NCBI RefSeq assembly: GCF_021740465.1
Contig: NZ_JAIOZR010000011.1
Location: forward strand, 1-64,000
Origin: Chlorobium sp.
Lineage (GTDB): Bacteria; Bacteroidota; Chlorobiia; Chlorobiales; Chlorobiaceae
DNA length: 64,000 bases
Direction of reading: 5' to 3'
Of the stretch, positions 46,232-54,967 are shown one piece after another. The stretch's first letter is position 1; each line of letters starts with the position of its first letter. The translations under genes and the position numbers were made by a program. The notes under the pieces are model-generated. The model made no database searches. It saw only the letters and a list, made by a program, of their open reading frames with translations, and was not told where the DNA came from.

Positions 46232-46250
46232 GGTACCCTTCCGCAGTTTG

Positions 46251-47054
46251 TTATTTCATCAGTTCGCGGGAGCGTGCCGCCGCCGCCGATACGGTATCGA
46301 CGAGAATTTGCCTTATGTTGCGCTCCTCCATCACTTTCAGGCCGGCTTCGGTGGTACCTCCGGGAGTGGTGACCTCCCTGATCAGTTCTTCGGGACTTCT
46401 GTCGCCCGAGAGGAGCATTTTTGCGGCGCCGAGCATGGTCTGCGCGCTCAGGAGAAGGGCATCCTCCCGTGAAAGCCCCCACTGCACGCCGCCCTCGGCA
46501 AGGGAAGCGATGATGTGGAACATGTAAGCAGGGCCGCTGCCCGAAACCGCGGTGGCCGCATCCATGAGCCGTTCGTCGCCGAGCACCACGGTTCTGCCGA
46601 TAGCCCTGAACAGCTCTTCGGCAAGCGTGATATCCCCGTCCGTCGCAGCAGCGCCACGACACAGGGCGGTCATGCCTTCGCCGGCGAACGCAGGAGTGTT
46701 TGGCATTACCCTTACCACTCGCGTTCCTTCGGCGGTCTGCCGCCGGATGAATTCCGAAGAAATGCCGGCAGCCACGCTCAGAAGCAGATGCCTCTGGGTG
46801 AGAAATGGTTTCAGCTCGGCGAGTACGCCCTCTATCTGGTAAGGTTTTACCGAAAGGACGATCACCTCCGCTTTTCCGGCAAGCGTTTCGATGGAAGGGC
46901 ACGGCTCGACGGGGTAGGCTTCCGATATGCTTTCGATAGCCGCAGGAAGGGTGTCGTAGCCGAAGATGTGGACATTCTCTTTTTTTGCGAGTCCGGCAAT
47001 CAGCGCACGGGCGATTCTTCCGGTGCCGATAAAGCCGGTATGGAGTGTGTTCAT
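46251..47054 (-). CDS. proC: Pyrroline-5-carboxylate reductase
   Basis: The 267-residue enzyme has the NAD(P)-binding start GFIGTGRIARALIAGL, RVMPNTPAFAGEGMTAL (about 118) and the C-terminal signature VSGSGPAYMFHIIASLAEGGVQWGL with REVTTPGGTTEAGL. It makes the last step of proline biosynthesis. The gene precedes batD by 19 bases on the same strand and is probably cotranscribed with it. Confidence 0.93.
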   Translation of the reverse strand: MNTLHTGFIGTGRIARALIAGLAKKENVHIFGYDTLPAAIESISEAYPVEPCPSIETLAGKAEVIVLSVKPYQIEGVLAELKPFLTQRHLLLSVAAGISSEFIRRQTAEGTRVVRVMPNTPAFAGEGMTALCRGAAATDGDITLAEELFRAIGRTVVLGDERLMDAATAVSGSGPAYMFHIIASLAEGGVQWGLSREDALLLSAQTMLGAAKMLLSGDRSPEELIREVTTPGGTTEAGLKVMEERNIRQILVDTVSAAAARSRELMK

Positions 47055-47134
47055 CGATTGACTGTGATGGTTAAAACAAACAATAACGATATGTACGCTT
47101 TTTCGCTGTTTTTTCCATCAGCCAAACCTCTCCT

Positions 47135-47395
47135 TTACCGGTATCGAAGCTTGAAGAGGAGAATGACGAAGAGCAGGAGCAGGGAGACGCTGTTTGCCGC
47201 TATCATCGGCAGGTCGTTTTTCTCGAGGCCGTAGAGGAGCCAGAGTACGATCCCGATATTCATGCTTACAGCCCAGACGAGGCTGATGTCGCGCGTCTGG
47301 CGGGTCGCCATGATTTTCACCGCCTGCGGCAGGAGCGCGAGCGTGGTGATGATGCCTGCTGCGAAACCGAGCATCTCGCTTGAGTAATAGTACAT
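47135..47395 (-). CDS. SemiSWEET-type (PQ-loop/MtN3) transporter
   Basis: From the ATG at 47395 (complement) the product is 86 residues with three helices: MLGFAAGIITTLALLPQAVKIM, VWAVSMNIGIVLWLLYGL and MIAANSVSLLLLFVILLFKL. The LLPQ motif of helix 1 and the QTRDISLVW motif between helices define SemiSWEETs, which form dimers and move sugars or other small solutes. The frame extends 26 codons upstream with no family resemblance. A sugar role in an obligate autotroph is unclear. Confidence 0.85.
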   Translation of the reverse strand: MYYYSSEMLGFAAGIITTLALLPQAVKIMATRQTRDISLVWAVSMNIGIVLWLLYGLEKNDLPMIAANSVSLLLLFVILLFKLRYR

Positions 47396-47502
47396 CCGTT
47401 CTCCATTGTTGGCTTGAAGTGCGCAGGTGAATATACGACGTGCTGCTTCTCGCCTGAAATACTTGTAGTGCAAAAATCGGGATGGCGGGAGGAATAAACG
47501 AC

Positions 47503-47532
47503 AAAAGGCGGGAGATGGTGCTCCCGCCTTTT
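47503..47532. terminator. Bidirectional terminator between cytochrome c-555 and SemiSWEET genes
   Basis: A perfect 12-bp stem (AAAAGGCGGGAG with CTCCCGCCTTTT) encloses a 6-base loop. It lies 25 bases after the cytochrome gene stop on the minus strand, where the A-run becomes a U-run in the RNA. Confidence 0.85.
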
Positions 47533-47557
47533 GTTGGCAATGCGTGCGATACGATTC

Positions 47558-47881
47558 TTATTTGCTCAGGTTGACCATGTACTCGACGGCGAGTTTGACC
47601 TCGGCGTTGGTGAGTTTCGGGTTGCCGCCCTTGGCAGGCATCATGCCTTTCTTTCCCTGGTAGCCGGCGACGGACTTGTTTACCAGAACGGTCATGCCCT
47701 GTGCGATGCGAGGAGCCCAGGCCGGCTTGTTGCCGGTTTTCGGAGCACCCATGATGCCGTCCTTGTGGCATGCTGAGCAGTTGGCGTCATAAACGGCTTT
47801 GCCGGTAGCGGCGTTGGCATCGGTCAGGCTGAAAGCGATCATAAACAGCGCGCAGAAAGCAGCAGATACGAAACGAGACAT
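47558..47881 (-). CDS. Cytochrome c-555 (soluble)
   Basis: The 107-residue precursor starts at the ATG preceded by AAGGGAGAACTCT, a good ribosome-binding site. A signal peptide ends near DANAAT. The mature ~86-residue domain has heme site CSACH and the GMMPAKGGNPKLT stretch with the axial Met, closely matching the c-555 known from Chlorobium. c-555 is the small soluble carrier that brings electrons from sulfur oxidation to the photosynthetic reaction centre. A membrane-tethered paralogue is encoded next upstream. Confidence 0.93.
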   Translation of the reverse strand: MSRFVSAAFCALFMIAFSLTDANAATGKAVYDANCSACHKDGIMGAPKTGNKPAWAPRIAQGMTVLVNKSVAGYQGKKGMMPAKGGNPKLTNAEVKLAVEYMVNLSK

Positions 47882-48032
47882 AGAGTTCTCCCTTGCAAGA
47901 ATTAATGATTGTTGATGATTGGTTGTGTACCGGTTGTGCAAAAAATCTCAAGATGAGTATGTTAGCATTTAAAATCCGGCCTTCCAAATGCTTGCGGAAT
48001 TTTTATGCACATATAGTTATACAGTGGCATTT

Positions 48033-48067
48033 AAAAAACGGAGCAGCGCCGTGGGACGTGCTCCGTT
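48033..48067 (-). terminator. Terminator after the lipoprotein cytochrome gene
   Basis: On the minus strand AACGGAGCA pairs with TGCTCCGTT over a 13-base loop, and the adjacent A-run (plus strand 48033-48038) becomes the U-run. It lies 38 bases past the stop. Confidence 0.75.
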
Positions 48068-48104
48068 ATTATTTGCCTGAATCCGAAACAGTGCCTGAAG
48101 CGGC

Positions 48105-48536
48105 TTATTTGGAAATTTCGGCCAGATAGGCTACGGCACTTCCGACCTCTTCGTCGGTCAGGTCTGCGTTTCCGCCCTTTGCCGGCATCATGCCGCCCTT
48201 ACCGGTGAATCCCTCGATGGATTTTTTCGTCATGACGTCCACGCCCTGAGCGATACGGTCTTTCCATGCGGCCTTGTCGCCGGGTTTCGGCGCGCCCATC
48301 ATGCCGGCATCGTGGCAGCCGTTGCACCCTTTCGTTTCGTAAACGGTTTTACCGGCGGCAAGTTTCGGGTCGGCAGGCGTTTCCGCTGCGGGGGCTTCCG
48401 CAGGTGCGGCGGCTTCGGCCGGAGCTGCGGCTTCCTCTTTGGATTCGGGGAATTCGAGCTTGGCAGGCGGTTTTTCAAGGCCGCATGCGCCAAGGCAGAG
48501 CATGCCTACAGCGAAAACAGGCAGAAAGCGTTTCAT
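48105..48536 (-). CDS. Lipoprotein cytochrome c-555-like (membrane-tethered paralogue)
   Basis: The 143-residue protein has a lipoprotein signal (CLGACG), then a ~45-residue Ala/Pro/Glu-rich flexible linker (EEAAAPAEAAAPAEAP...), then a c-555 domain with CNGCH and GMMPAKGGNADLTDEE. The heme domain is clearly similar to the neighbouring soluble c-555 protein. A lipid anchor plus flexible linker would let it shuttle electrons close to the membrane. The two genes are not in one simple unit: 223 bases and a terminator lie between them. Confidence 0.9.
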   Translation of the reverse strand: MKRFLPVFAVGMLCLGACGLEKPPAKLEFPESKEEAAAPAEAAAPAEAPAAETPADPKLAAGKTVYETKGCNGCHDAGMMGAPKPGDKAAWKDRIAQGVDVMTKKSIEGFTGKGGMMPAKGGNADLTDEEVGSAVAYLAEISK

Positions 48537-48640
48537 AGTGTGTTCTCCGTTGGAAAGGGTTGCGATGTTTGTGACAGGAATAAAAAGGTAACGGCTATAA
48601 TTTTATGAATAATTTACCGTATGGCAAAATGGTTTTTTGT

Positions 48641-50059
48641 TCAGGGCTGCGCCCCGGCAAGCTGCTTATGGAGATCGTTGCGCGACAGGCCGTAGAGATG
48701 GGTGTAGAAGAGGTTGAAAAAGAGTACCGCGGTTTTGGCGCTTGGGGCGCCGAACCCTCTGTGAATGGAACTGGTTGTGCTGAATATCTCCCTGGTGAGT
48801 TTCGAGTAACTCTCCACAAAGGCGTCGAGCGGAATGTTTTTCGGCAGGTAGAGCATCTCCTGGCCGAAGGTATAGCGGAACGCGGTGATGTCGGTCGGGT
48901 CGAAGAGCAGGCGACCCTCCTCCCTGAGCCGGTCGAAAACCCTCGTGCCTGGAATGGGTCTGAGAATATTGATGCCGGGAACATCGAGCTTCGTCTCGTC
49001 GATGAAGTCGAGAATCGCCGCCGGAGTATCGAGGGTATCGCCGTCGAGTCCGTAGATGAAGCTGCCGTAAAGACTGATACCCGCACTCCGGATGTTTTTT
49101 ATTGCCGCCACCAGCTCCGTTGACCTGTTCTGTGTCTTGCGGTGCGCATCACGGCTTTCCGGCTCGATGCTTTCGATACCGACAAGCAGGGCACGGCAGC
49201 CGGATCGTGCAAGGGTTTCCAGCAGCCGGGGCTGCTGGCCCAGCGTCGTGGTCGCCTGGCCGAACCAGCTGATTCGGTAGGGAATCAGGCGTCGGAAGAG
49301 CTCTTCGGCATAGGTCGGGTCGGCATTGATGGAGTCGTCGACAAAAAAGAAAATGCGTCGATCGTGCCGGAGGAACCGGGCAACCTCACCGACAATATCG
49401 TCGATCTTTCTTCTTCGCAGCGACCGGCCGTTGAGGACATGGACGTTGCAGAAATCGCAGTTGTAAGGGCAGCCCCGCCCGGTTTGTATGAGATTCGTTG
49501 TAAAGTAGCGGTTTTTCAGCAGCGCATTTTTGCTCACCGGGCGTGGCTCTTCAAGATCGGGAAAGCGGTCGGAACTGTATTCTGATTTCAGATTACCGCT
49601 TTTCAGGTCTTCGAGCACCGTTTTCCAAAGGTCGTCGGCCTCTCCGTGCACGAGGATATCGGCGTGAACACGGCAGGAATCAGCAAACAGGGTGACATGC
49701 GCTCCTCCGAGAGCCACGGTGAGATTTTTCTTCCGGAGCCTGTCGGCAAGCTCGAAGGCTTTTCTGGCCATACCGGTCTGTACGCTTATGCCCACCAGAT
49801 CCCAGTGCTCCGCCTCCGGAAAATCCTCGAAGCGCATGTCGCACACTTGCTGTTCGACTCCCGACACCTCGATCGAGCTGAGAATCATGAGTGAAAGTGG
49901 CGGAATGGCGAACTGGCTTCGCTTGATAAGTTTTCTCACAGAGTTGTTGAACCAGTACAGAATCGGGCTTTTCTCCGGTTCGGCGTAGAGCGACCGGGCA
50001 CCGTCGACACCGCTTTCGGAAGGGATAAAGACCAGCAGGACTTTTTTTGAAACGTTCAT
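48641..50059 (-). CDS. B12-binding radical SAM protein (BchE/BchQ/BchR superfamily)
   Basis: The 472-residue protein has an N-terminal cobalamin-binding region (about residues 60-165, GISVQTGMARKAFELADRL, ALGGAHVTLF) and a radical SAM domain with GCPYNCDFC (about residue 206) for the 4Fe-4S cluster. The C-terminal ~110 residues include a Tyr/Phe-rich tail. Green sulfur bacteria use such enzymes for C-8 and C-12 methylation of bacteriochlorophylls c/d/e (BchQ, BchR) and for ring E formation (BchE). This is a candidate for one of these or an uncharacterised paralogue. The TPR gene upstream ends 8 bases before it. Confidence 0.85.
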   Translation of the reverse strand: MNVSKKVLLVFIPSESGVDGARSLYAEPEKSPILYWFNNSVRKLIKRSQFAIPPLSLMILSSIEVSGVEQQVCDMRFEDFPEAEHWDLVGISVQTGMARKAFELADRLRKKNLTVALGGAHVTLFADSCRVHADILVHGEADDLWKTVLEDLKSGNLKSEYSSDRFPDLEEPRPVSKNALLKNRYFTTNLIQTGRGCPYNCDFCNVHVLNGRSLRRRKIDDIVGEVARFLRHDRRIFFFVDDSINADPTYAEELFRRLIPYRISWFGQATTTLGQQPRLLETLARSGCRALLVGIESIEPESRDAHRKTQNRSTELVAAIKNIRSAGISLYGSFIYGLDGDTLDTPAAILDFIDETKLDVPGINILRPIPGTRVFDRLREEGRLLFDPTDITAFRYTFGQEMLYLPKNIPLDAFVESYSKLTREIFSTTSSIHRGFGAPSAKTAVLFFNLFYTHLYGLSRNDLHKQLAGAQP

Positions 50060-50067
50060 GGGGCTTC

Positions 50068-50727
50068 CTACCAGTCCTTGAGGTTTTTGCCGGAATCGCT
50101 TTCCCTGGCGCGGCTCAGCGGAATTTTCCGCATCAGGCTGTTTTCCTGAAGCCGGGCGTTTTCAAGAATCCGCTCTGCAGTCTTCATGAGTTCGCTGCCT
50201 GCAGGATCACCGTTTTTCCGGCTGTTTTCCGGCTGTCTTGAAGACGAGGACCTCGGTGTTTCAAGCATGCGGAACACTATTTCGTAATTGATCCGCGCAT
50301 CGGTGTCGGCCGGATCGGAACGCAGTACGGCAGTGTAGCGAAGGAGTGCCTGCCGGAGCAGTTCTCTTTTGAGCACCAGGTTTCCTGTGGCGATACCTTC
50401 CATGGCAAGGGAGGTTCCTTCATTGTAGATCGAGGGATTGTGCAGATGTTTTGCCCTGGGGTTCAATGCGATGCTTCGGTAGATCCGGCGAGCTTCGGTA
50501 TGTTTGCCCTGGCGGACAAGGGCACCGGCAAGGTTGAAGAGGGCCGGGGACGATCCTTTTTTTCCGGGGGGAATATCCGGCAGGGTGCGGTAGAGCTGTT
50601 CCGCCTGGAAATACTCCCCTTGCATATAGAGCGAGTTGCCTTTCTGCACCGTGCGGTACTCCCGGAACTCCCCCGACATTGAAAAAGTCGCGGCAAACAA
50701 GAGGAAAAGGGTGTGCAGGGTGATCAT
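50068..50727 (-). CDS. BatC-like TPR protein
   Basis: The 219-residue protein has an N-terminal hydrophobic signal or anchor, then TPR-like repeats (SLYMQGEYFQAEQLYRTLP, ALVRQGKHTEARRIYRSIALNP, LRQALLRYTAVLRSDPADTDARINYEIVFRML) and a charged tail. The pattern, short length and presence of other Bat proteins in the window match BatC, the TPR member of Bat operons. It lies 8 bases ahead of the radical SAM gene. Its Bat partners are encoded elsewhere in the window. Confidence 0.7.
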   Translation of the reverse strand: MITLHTLFLLFAATFSMSGEFREYRTVQKGNSLYMQGEYFQAEQLYRTLPDIPPGKKGSSPALFNLAGALVRQGKHTEARRIYRSIALNPRAKHLHNPSIYNEGTSLAMEGIATGNLVLKRELLRQALLRYTAVLRSDPADTDARINYEIVFRMLETPRSSSSRQPENSRKNGDPAGSELMKTAERILENARLQENSLMRKIPLSRARESDSGKNLKDW

Positions 50728-50812
50728 TTGCAGGATCTTTTTTCTGCAAGATAGAGCGGGAAGAGCAAAGTCGGAAAAAGAAAGCTGCTTTCAGGTGCCG
50801 GATTGCTGAAAA

Positions 50813-50847
50813 GAAAAAGCCGCCAGGCTTGAACGGGCGGCTTTTTC
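50813..50847. terminator. Bidirectional terminator after the class V aminotransferase gene
   Basis: GAAAAAGCCGCC pairs with GGCGGCTTTTTC over an 11-base loop. It lies 27 bases beyond the minus-strand aminotransferase stop. Confidence 0.85.
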
Positions 50848-50873
50848 CTGTGAGTTCCTTCAGGAGTGCGCCG

Positions 50874-52013
50874 TCAGTTGCCGAGGAAGGCTTTCTGAAC
50901 CGCGCTGACTCCAGCGCCGACTTCGAATTTAAAATTGATCTCCTTCAGGGCGCGCTCCAGGCCGCCGATAACGGTCAGCATGTCGAGCTCGTCGTAGAAG
51001 CCGAGGTGGGAGACGCGGAAAATCTTGCCTTTGAACTCGTCCTGACCTGCGGCGACGGTGATGCCGTTCTTGTTTTTCAACGCCTTGTTGAACGCCGACC
51101 AGTCGACGCCCTCGGGGAGCCAGACCGGGGTGACGGCAAAAGAGGGGGAGTTGCTGAACAGCTTCATGCCGAGCGCGCTGCACCCCTGCCTGCATGCCGA
51201 GGCGAGGCTTTCATGACGTTTCCAGATGTTCTCGATGCCTTCGGCACGAATCATCTGCAGGGCCTCGTCCAGTCCGATAACCAGGGATACCGCCGGGGTG
51301 AATGGAGTGTCTTCGGCGCTGTGCGCTTTCAGGGCCTTTTTCAGGCTCAGATAGAACTGCTGGGTGTGGGTATGGGCGTTGATGATATCCTGAGCCCTTT
51401 CCGAAATCGCAACCAGGGCAAGTCCCGGAGGCATCATGAGTCCTTTCTGTGAACCGGTGATGCAGATGTCGGCACCCCAGTCGTCGAAATGGAACTCATG
51501 GGCTCCGATAGCGGTAATGCCGTCAACGAGAATGAGTGCATCCGACTTTTCCCGTATAACCGAGCAGAGCGCCCGAATGTCGGCTGCCGTGCCGGTTGAG
51601 GTTTCCGAATGGGTAAGACAGACCCCTTTTGCATCGGGATGCTCCCTGAGCAGTTCGGCCATTCGTTCCGGCTGGATGGCGCTGCCCCACTGTACTTTTT
51701 CCTCGATACAGTTGCCTGTAAAAACCCGTACCAGCTGGCCCCAGCGTTCGCCGAATTTTCCGGCGTTAACGGTAATGACCTTTTCTCCGGTCTTGAAGAG
51801 GCTCGAAACAGCGGCTTCCATGCCCCCGGTGCCTGAACAGCTGAGCACCACAACGGGCTGGGTTGTTCTGAAGAGATACTTGAGGTCCTCGTGTACCCGG
51901 GTAAGGATTTCCATGAACTCGGGGTTCCTGTGATGGATAATCGGAGCGGCCATGCGAAGCATGACGTTTTCGGGCACAGGGGTGGGTCCCGGGGTGAATA
52001 GTCTTTTTTTCAT
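50874..52013 (-). CDS. Class V aminotransferase (serine/alanine-glyoxylate type)
   Basis: The 379-residue PLP enzyme starts MKKRLFTPGPTPVPENVMLRMAAPIIHHRNPEF, typical of alanine-glyoxylate/serine-pyruvate aminotransferases. The PLP lysine is in GSQKGLMMPPG (about residue 190), and HSETSTG plus VDGITAIG contact the cofactor. In autotrophs such enzymes often make serine from 3-phosphohydroxypyruvate or interconvert glyoxylate and glycine. The exact substrate is open. It follows carA by 43 bases on the same strand. Confidence 0.88.
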   Translation of the reverse strand: MKKRLFTPGPTPVPENVMLRMAAPIIHHRNPEFMEILTRVHEDLKYLFRTTQPVVVLSCSGTGGMEAAVSSLFKTGEKVITVNAGKFGERWGQLVRVFTGNCIEEKVQWGSAIQPERMAELLREHPDAKGVCLTHSETSTGTAADIRALCSVIREKSDALILVDGITAIGAHEFHFDDWGADICITGSQKGLMMPPGLALVAISERAQDIINAHTHTQQFYLSLKKALKAHSAEDTPFTPAVSLVIGLDEALQMIRAEGIENIWKRHESLASACRQGCSALGMKLFSNSPSFAVTPVWLPEGVDWSAFNKALKNKNGITVAAGQDEFKGKIFRVSHLGFYDELDMLTVIGGLERALKEINFKFEVGAGVSAVQKAFLGN

Positions 52014-52056
52014 CTCTTCAGAAAAAGGTTTGTGTGGTTAAAGAGATTGTCTTCGT

Positions 52057-53166
52057 TCAGTTTTTTGCCCTGTCCATCATATCGGTGAACTGATCGAACA
52101 GGTAGTGAGAATCGTGAGGCCCAGGCGCAGCTTCGGGATGGTACTGTACCGAGAAGCAGGGCAGCGAACGGTGCCGAACCCCTTCTACCGTCTGGTCGTA
52201 CAGATTCAGATGGGTCATTTCGAGGTCTTCGGGCAGCGAATCCATTTTGACGGCGAAACCGTGGTTCTGCGAGGTGATCTCGATTTTGCAGTTTCCGAGG
52301 TTCTTGACCGGATGGTTGCTTCCGTGATGGCCGAACTTCAGCTTGTAGGTTTCGGCGCCCAGAGCCAGTGAAAGAAGCTGGTGGCCGAGGCAGATGCCGA
52401 ATACCGGCAAAGGCCTGGTCGTACGGTTGTAATCTGCAATCGCCCGGATGGTCTCGATGGCGTACCCTACAGCTGCCGGATCACCGGGGCCGTTGGAAAG
52501 AAAGACCCCGTCGGGTTTGAGCCTGATGACCTCCTCGAACGGCGTTGCCGCGTTCAGGACGGTCACCCTGCAGCCGCAGTTCTGCAGAATCCGCAGAATG
52601 TTGGTTTTGATGCCATAGTCGAACGCCGCGACATGGTAGCGGGCGTCCGGTTTGTCGAGGACGTAGCTTTTACTTGCAGTCACGGTTTTTACCAGATCCT
52701 GTCCGGTCATCTCCTCGATGGCGAGCGCCTTCGCCTTCAGGCTCTCCGCATCGGAGTCCACGGCGGAGATCACGCCCCGCATGGCCCCTTTTTCACGGAT
52801 TTCACGGACAAGCTTGCGGGTATCGATGCCGGCAAGTCCCATCACCCCGGCTTGTTTGAGGTAGTTGTCGAGGCTGTCCGAGGCTTCGAAATTGCTGTAG
52901 GTATGCGATACTTCACGCACGATGAAGGCCGAGGCCCACACTTTCGACGACTCGTTGTCATCAGGGGTGACGCCGTAATTGCCGATCAGCGGATAGGTCA
53001 TCACCACCATCTGGCCCGCATAGGAGGGGTCGGTAAGAATTTCCTGATAGCCGGTATGCGAAGTGTTGAAAACAACCTCGCCGCTCGCTTCTCCGATATG
53101 GCCAAATGCTGTCCCCCTGTAGACCGACCCGTTTTCTAATACCAATAGAGCTGGTGTCTCTTGCAT
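52057..53166 (-). CDS. carA: Carbamoyl phosphate synthase small subunit (glutaminase)
   Basis: The 369-residue subunit has the N-terminal CPSase domain ([32 protein letters not shown]) and a class I glutamine amidotransferase domain with the nucleophile in [15 protein letters not shown] (about residue 254) and late His/Glu in [12 protein letters not shown]. It supplies ammonia to CarB for arginine and pyrimidine synthesis. carB is not in the window. yajC ends 9 bases upstream. Confidence 0.93.
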   Translation of the reverse strand: MQETPALLVLENGSVYRGTAFGHIGEASGEVVFNTSHTGYQEILTDPSYAGQMVVMTYPLIGNYGVTPDDNESSKVWASAFIVREVSHTYSNFEASDSLDNYLKQAGVMGLAGIDTRKLVREIREKGAMRGVISAVDSDAESLKAKALAIEEMTGQDLVKTVTASKSYVLDKPDARYHVAAFDYGIKTNILRILQNCGCRVTVLNAATPFEEVIRLKPDGVFLSNGPGDPAAVGYAIETIRAIADYNRTTRPLPVFGICLGHQLLSLALGAETYKLKFGHHGSNHPVKNLGNCKIEITSQNHGFAVKMDSLPEDLEMTHLNLYDQTVEGVRHRSLPCFSVQYHPEAAPGPHDSHYLFDQFTDMMDRAKN

Positions 53167-53175
53167 TATCGTTCG

Positions 53176-53532
53176 TTATTCCTTCGTAGTGGTAAGTTTG
53201 TCTCCCGATTCCTGTTTTTCGACGTTGGCGATCGCCGTGCGGTCGAACTTGATTTTCAGGTTGTCGCCGACCTGCAGCAGAACGGTTTTCTTTTCCGTAT
53301 CGATGCCGGCAACCGTACCGTGAATGCCGCCGATGGTAACCGCCCTGTCGCCTCTCTTCAGACTGTCGAGCACCTTTTCCCGATCCTTCTGTTTTTTCTG
53401 CTGTGGACGGATCATGAAGAAGTAGAAGACAACGAAAATCAGCACCAGGGGCACCAGCTGAATGAAAGGATTCGGGTTCTGGCCTCCGGCGGGAGGAGCG
53501 AAAAGCAGCAGTGATAAAATGAAATCGTGCAT
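53176..53532 (-). CDS. yajC: Sec translocase accessory subunit YajC
   Basis: From the ATG at 53532 (complement) the product is 118 residues with one membrane helix (LVPLVLIFVVFYFFMIRPQQKKQKD) and a small KOW-like cytosolic domain (LKRGDRAVTIGGIHGTVAGID). These are the YajC signature positions. It associates with SecDF-YidC. An ATG three codons upstream (53541) gives a 121-residue form. Confidence 0.92.
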   Translation of the reverse strand: MHDFILSLLLFAPPAGGQNPNPFIQLVPLVLIFVVFYFFMIRPQQKKQKDREKVLDSLKRGDRAVTIGGIHGTVAGIDTEKKTVLLQVGDNLKIKFDRTAIANVEKQESGDKLTTTKE

Positions 53533-53594
53533 GATGAACAAGTAGAGTATGTGAAAAATGGCCGTACGAATTCTAATGTACGGTATTAACCTGA

Positions 53595-54656
53595 CTATGT
53601 CAATGACGCCTTGCGGGTACGGACGCCAAAGCTCGAAAACGGTGCGACATCGTAGCGGTTTTTCCTGACGAGGCCTTTTTCGTACATAAGCCCGGCCAGC
53701 GAAGCGATCATGGCTGCATTATCGGTCGAGTAGACCGTTCCCGGGAGATAGAGTTCGATGCCGTGGCGCATGCATGCCTCTTTCATGGCGTTTCTCAGGG
53801 CAGAGTTGGCACTTACCCCTCCTGCTACGGAAACGGCCCCGACCCGGTAGTGCTGTGCCGCGGCCAGGGTTTTTTCCACCAGAACACTGACGATGGCATG
53901 CTGAACCGATGCGGCGATATCCTGCAGGTGTGCCCTGATGTACTCTTCCGGATGTTTCTGCAGCCAGGTGAGCACCGAGGTTTTCAGGCCCGAAAAACTG
54001 AAATCGAAGTTTCCCCGATAGTTTCTGCTTGTCTGCGAGCTCGATGTCAGAGCTCTGGGGAATTCGTGAAAGTGCCGGTCGCCGCCGGTCGCCAGCCGGT
54101 CGATAACCGGTCCTGCGGGATAGGCGAGGCCGAGCATCTTGCCGGTCTTGTCGAAGGCCTCACCTGCAGCGTCGTCAAGTGTTCTCCCGATAACCACATA
54201 GGAGAGATCCTCCTGCACGACAGAGAGAAGCGTATGGCCTCCGGAGACGGTCAGCGAAACGAACGGTCCTTCGGGTGAACGGTGTTCGGGAGATTCAGGA
54301 ATGAAGGCCGAAAACATGTGGGCCTCGATATGGTTCACCGGAACGAAGGGTATTCCGAGGGAGAAGGCCATTCCCTCGGCGAAACAGAGACCTACCATGA
54401 CAGCGCCGATAAGGCCGGGGCCGGCTGTGGCCGCTATGCAATCGAGCTCATTTTTCGTTATATTGGCTTCAGTTACTGCACTGTCAACTATGGAAACAAT
54501 CATCCGTTCGTGTTCTCTCGAGGCGAGTTCCGGGACAACTCCTCCGAAACCGGTATGGCAGCGCTGTGAGCTGACGATGTTCGAGGCTACCCTCCTGCCG
54601 AGCAGGATGGCTGCGGAGGTTTCGTCGCAGCTGGTTTCTATTCCTAAAATATTCAT
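53595..54656 (-). CDS. tsaD: tRNA N6-adenosine threonylcarbamoyltransferase
   Basis: From the ATG at 54656 (complement) the protein has 353 residues. It has [14 protein letters not shown] at the start, [12 protein letters not shown] with the metal-binding HxxxH (about residue 114) and VSGGHTLL (about 137). It transfers threonylcarbamoyl to A37 of ANN-reading tRNAs. The frame is open another 77 codons upstream, but that stretch is unlike the family and overlaps the divergent small gene. yajC begins 62 bases downstream. Confidence 0.95.
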   Translation of the reverse strand: MNILGIETSCDETSAAILLGRRVASNIVSSQRCHTGFGGVVPELASREHERMIVSIVDSAVTEANITKNELDCIAATAGPGLIGAVMVGLCFAEGMAFSLGIPFVPVNHIEAHMFSAFIPESPEHRSPEGPFVSLTVSGGHTLLSVVQEDLSYVVIGRTLDDAAGEAFDKTGKMLGLAYPAGPVIDRLATGGDRHFHEFPRALTSSSQTSRNYRGNFDFSFSGLKTSVLTWLQKHPEEYIRAHLQDIAASVQHAIVSVLVEKTLAAAQHYRVGAVSVAGGVSANSALRNAMKEACMRHGIELYLPGTVYSTDNAAMIASLAGLMYEKGLVRKNRYDVAPFSSFGVRTRKASLT

Positions 54657-54677
54657 GGTATAATTTTCTCTGGACGT

Positions 54678-54905
54678 ATGGCAAAAGCTAACAAACCGGT
54701 AAACAATAGCAAACCGAGGCTCAAGGTGAGCTTTCTGGGCGTGCTCATGATCCTTCTCGGGGCGGATCTCGTTCTGCTTCTGGCTCCCGAGGTCGGCATC
54801 CTGAACAGCGGCTTCTATATTCCGGACATCTACACCTGGCCGGCCCTGATAGCAGGAGTCGCCCTGCTTGTTTTCGGTTTCAGGCATCTCTACAAAAAGC
54901 CGTGA
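54678..54905 (+). CDS. Small two-helix membrane protein, unknown
   Basis: The 75-residue product has a Lys/Asn-rich N-terminus and two membrane segments ([38 protein letters not shown]). I do not recognise a family. It diverges from tsaD with only 21 bases between starts, so overlapping promoters are likely, and lies 62 bases upstream of the MoxR gene. It may be the first gene of that operon. Confidence 0.6.
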   Translation: MAKANKPVNNSKPRLKVSFLGVLMILLGADLVLLLAPEVGILNSGFYIPDIYTWPALIAGVALLVFGFRHLYKKP

Positions 54906-54967
54906 TCGAAAAAGCCGGGCGGGATTGTGCAGTCGGTTTTACAGCAACCTTTTAACGGGCGGAAGAT

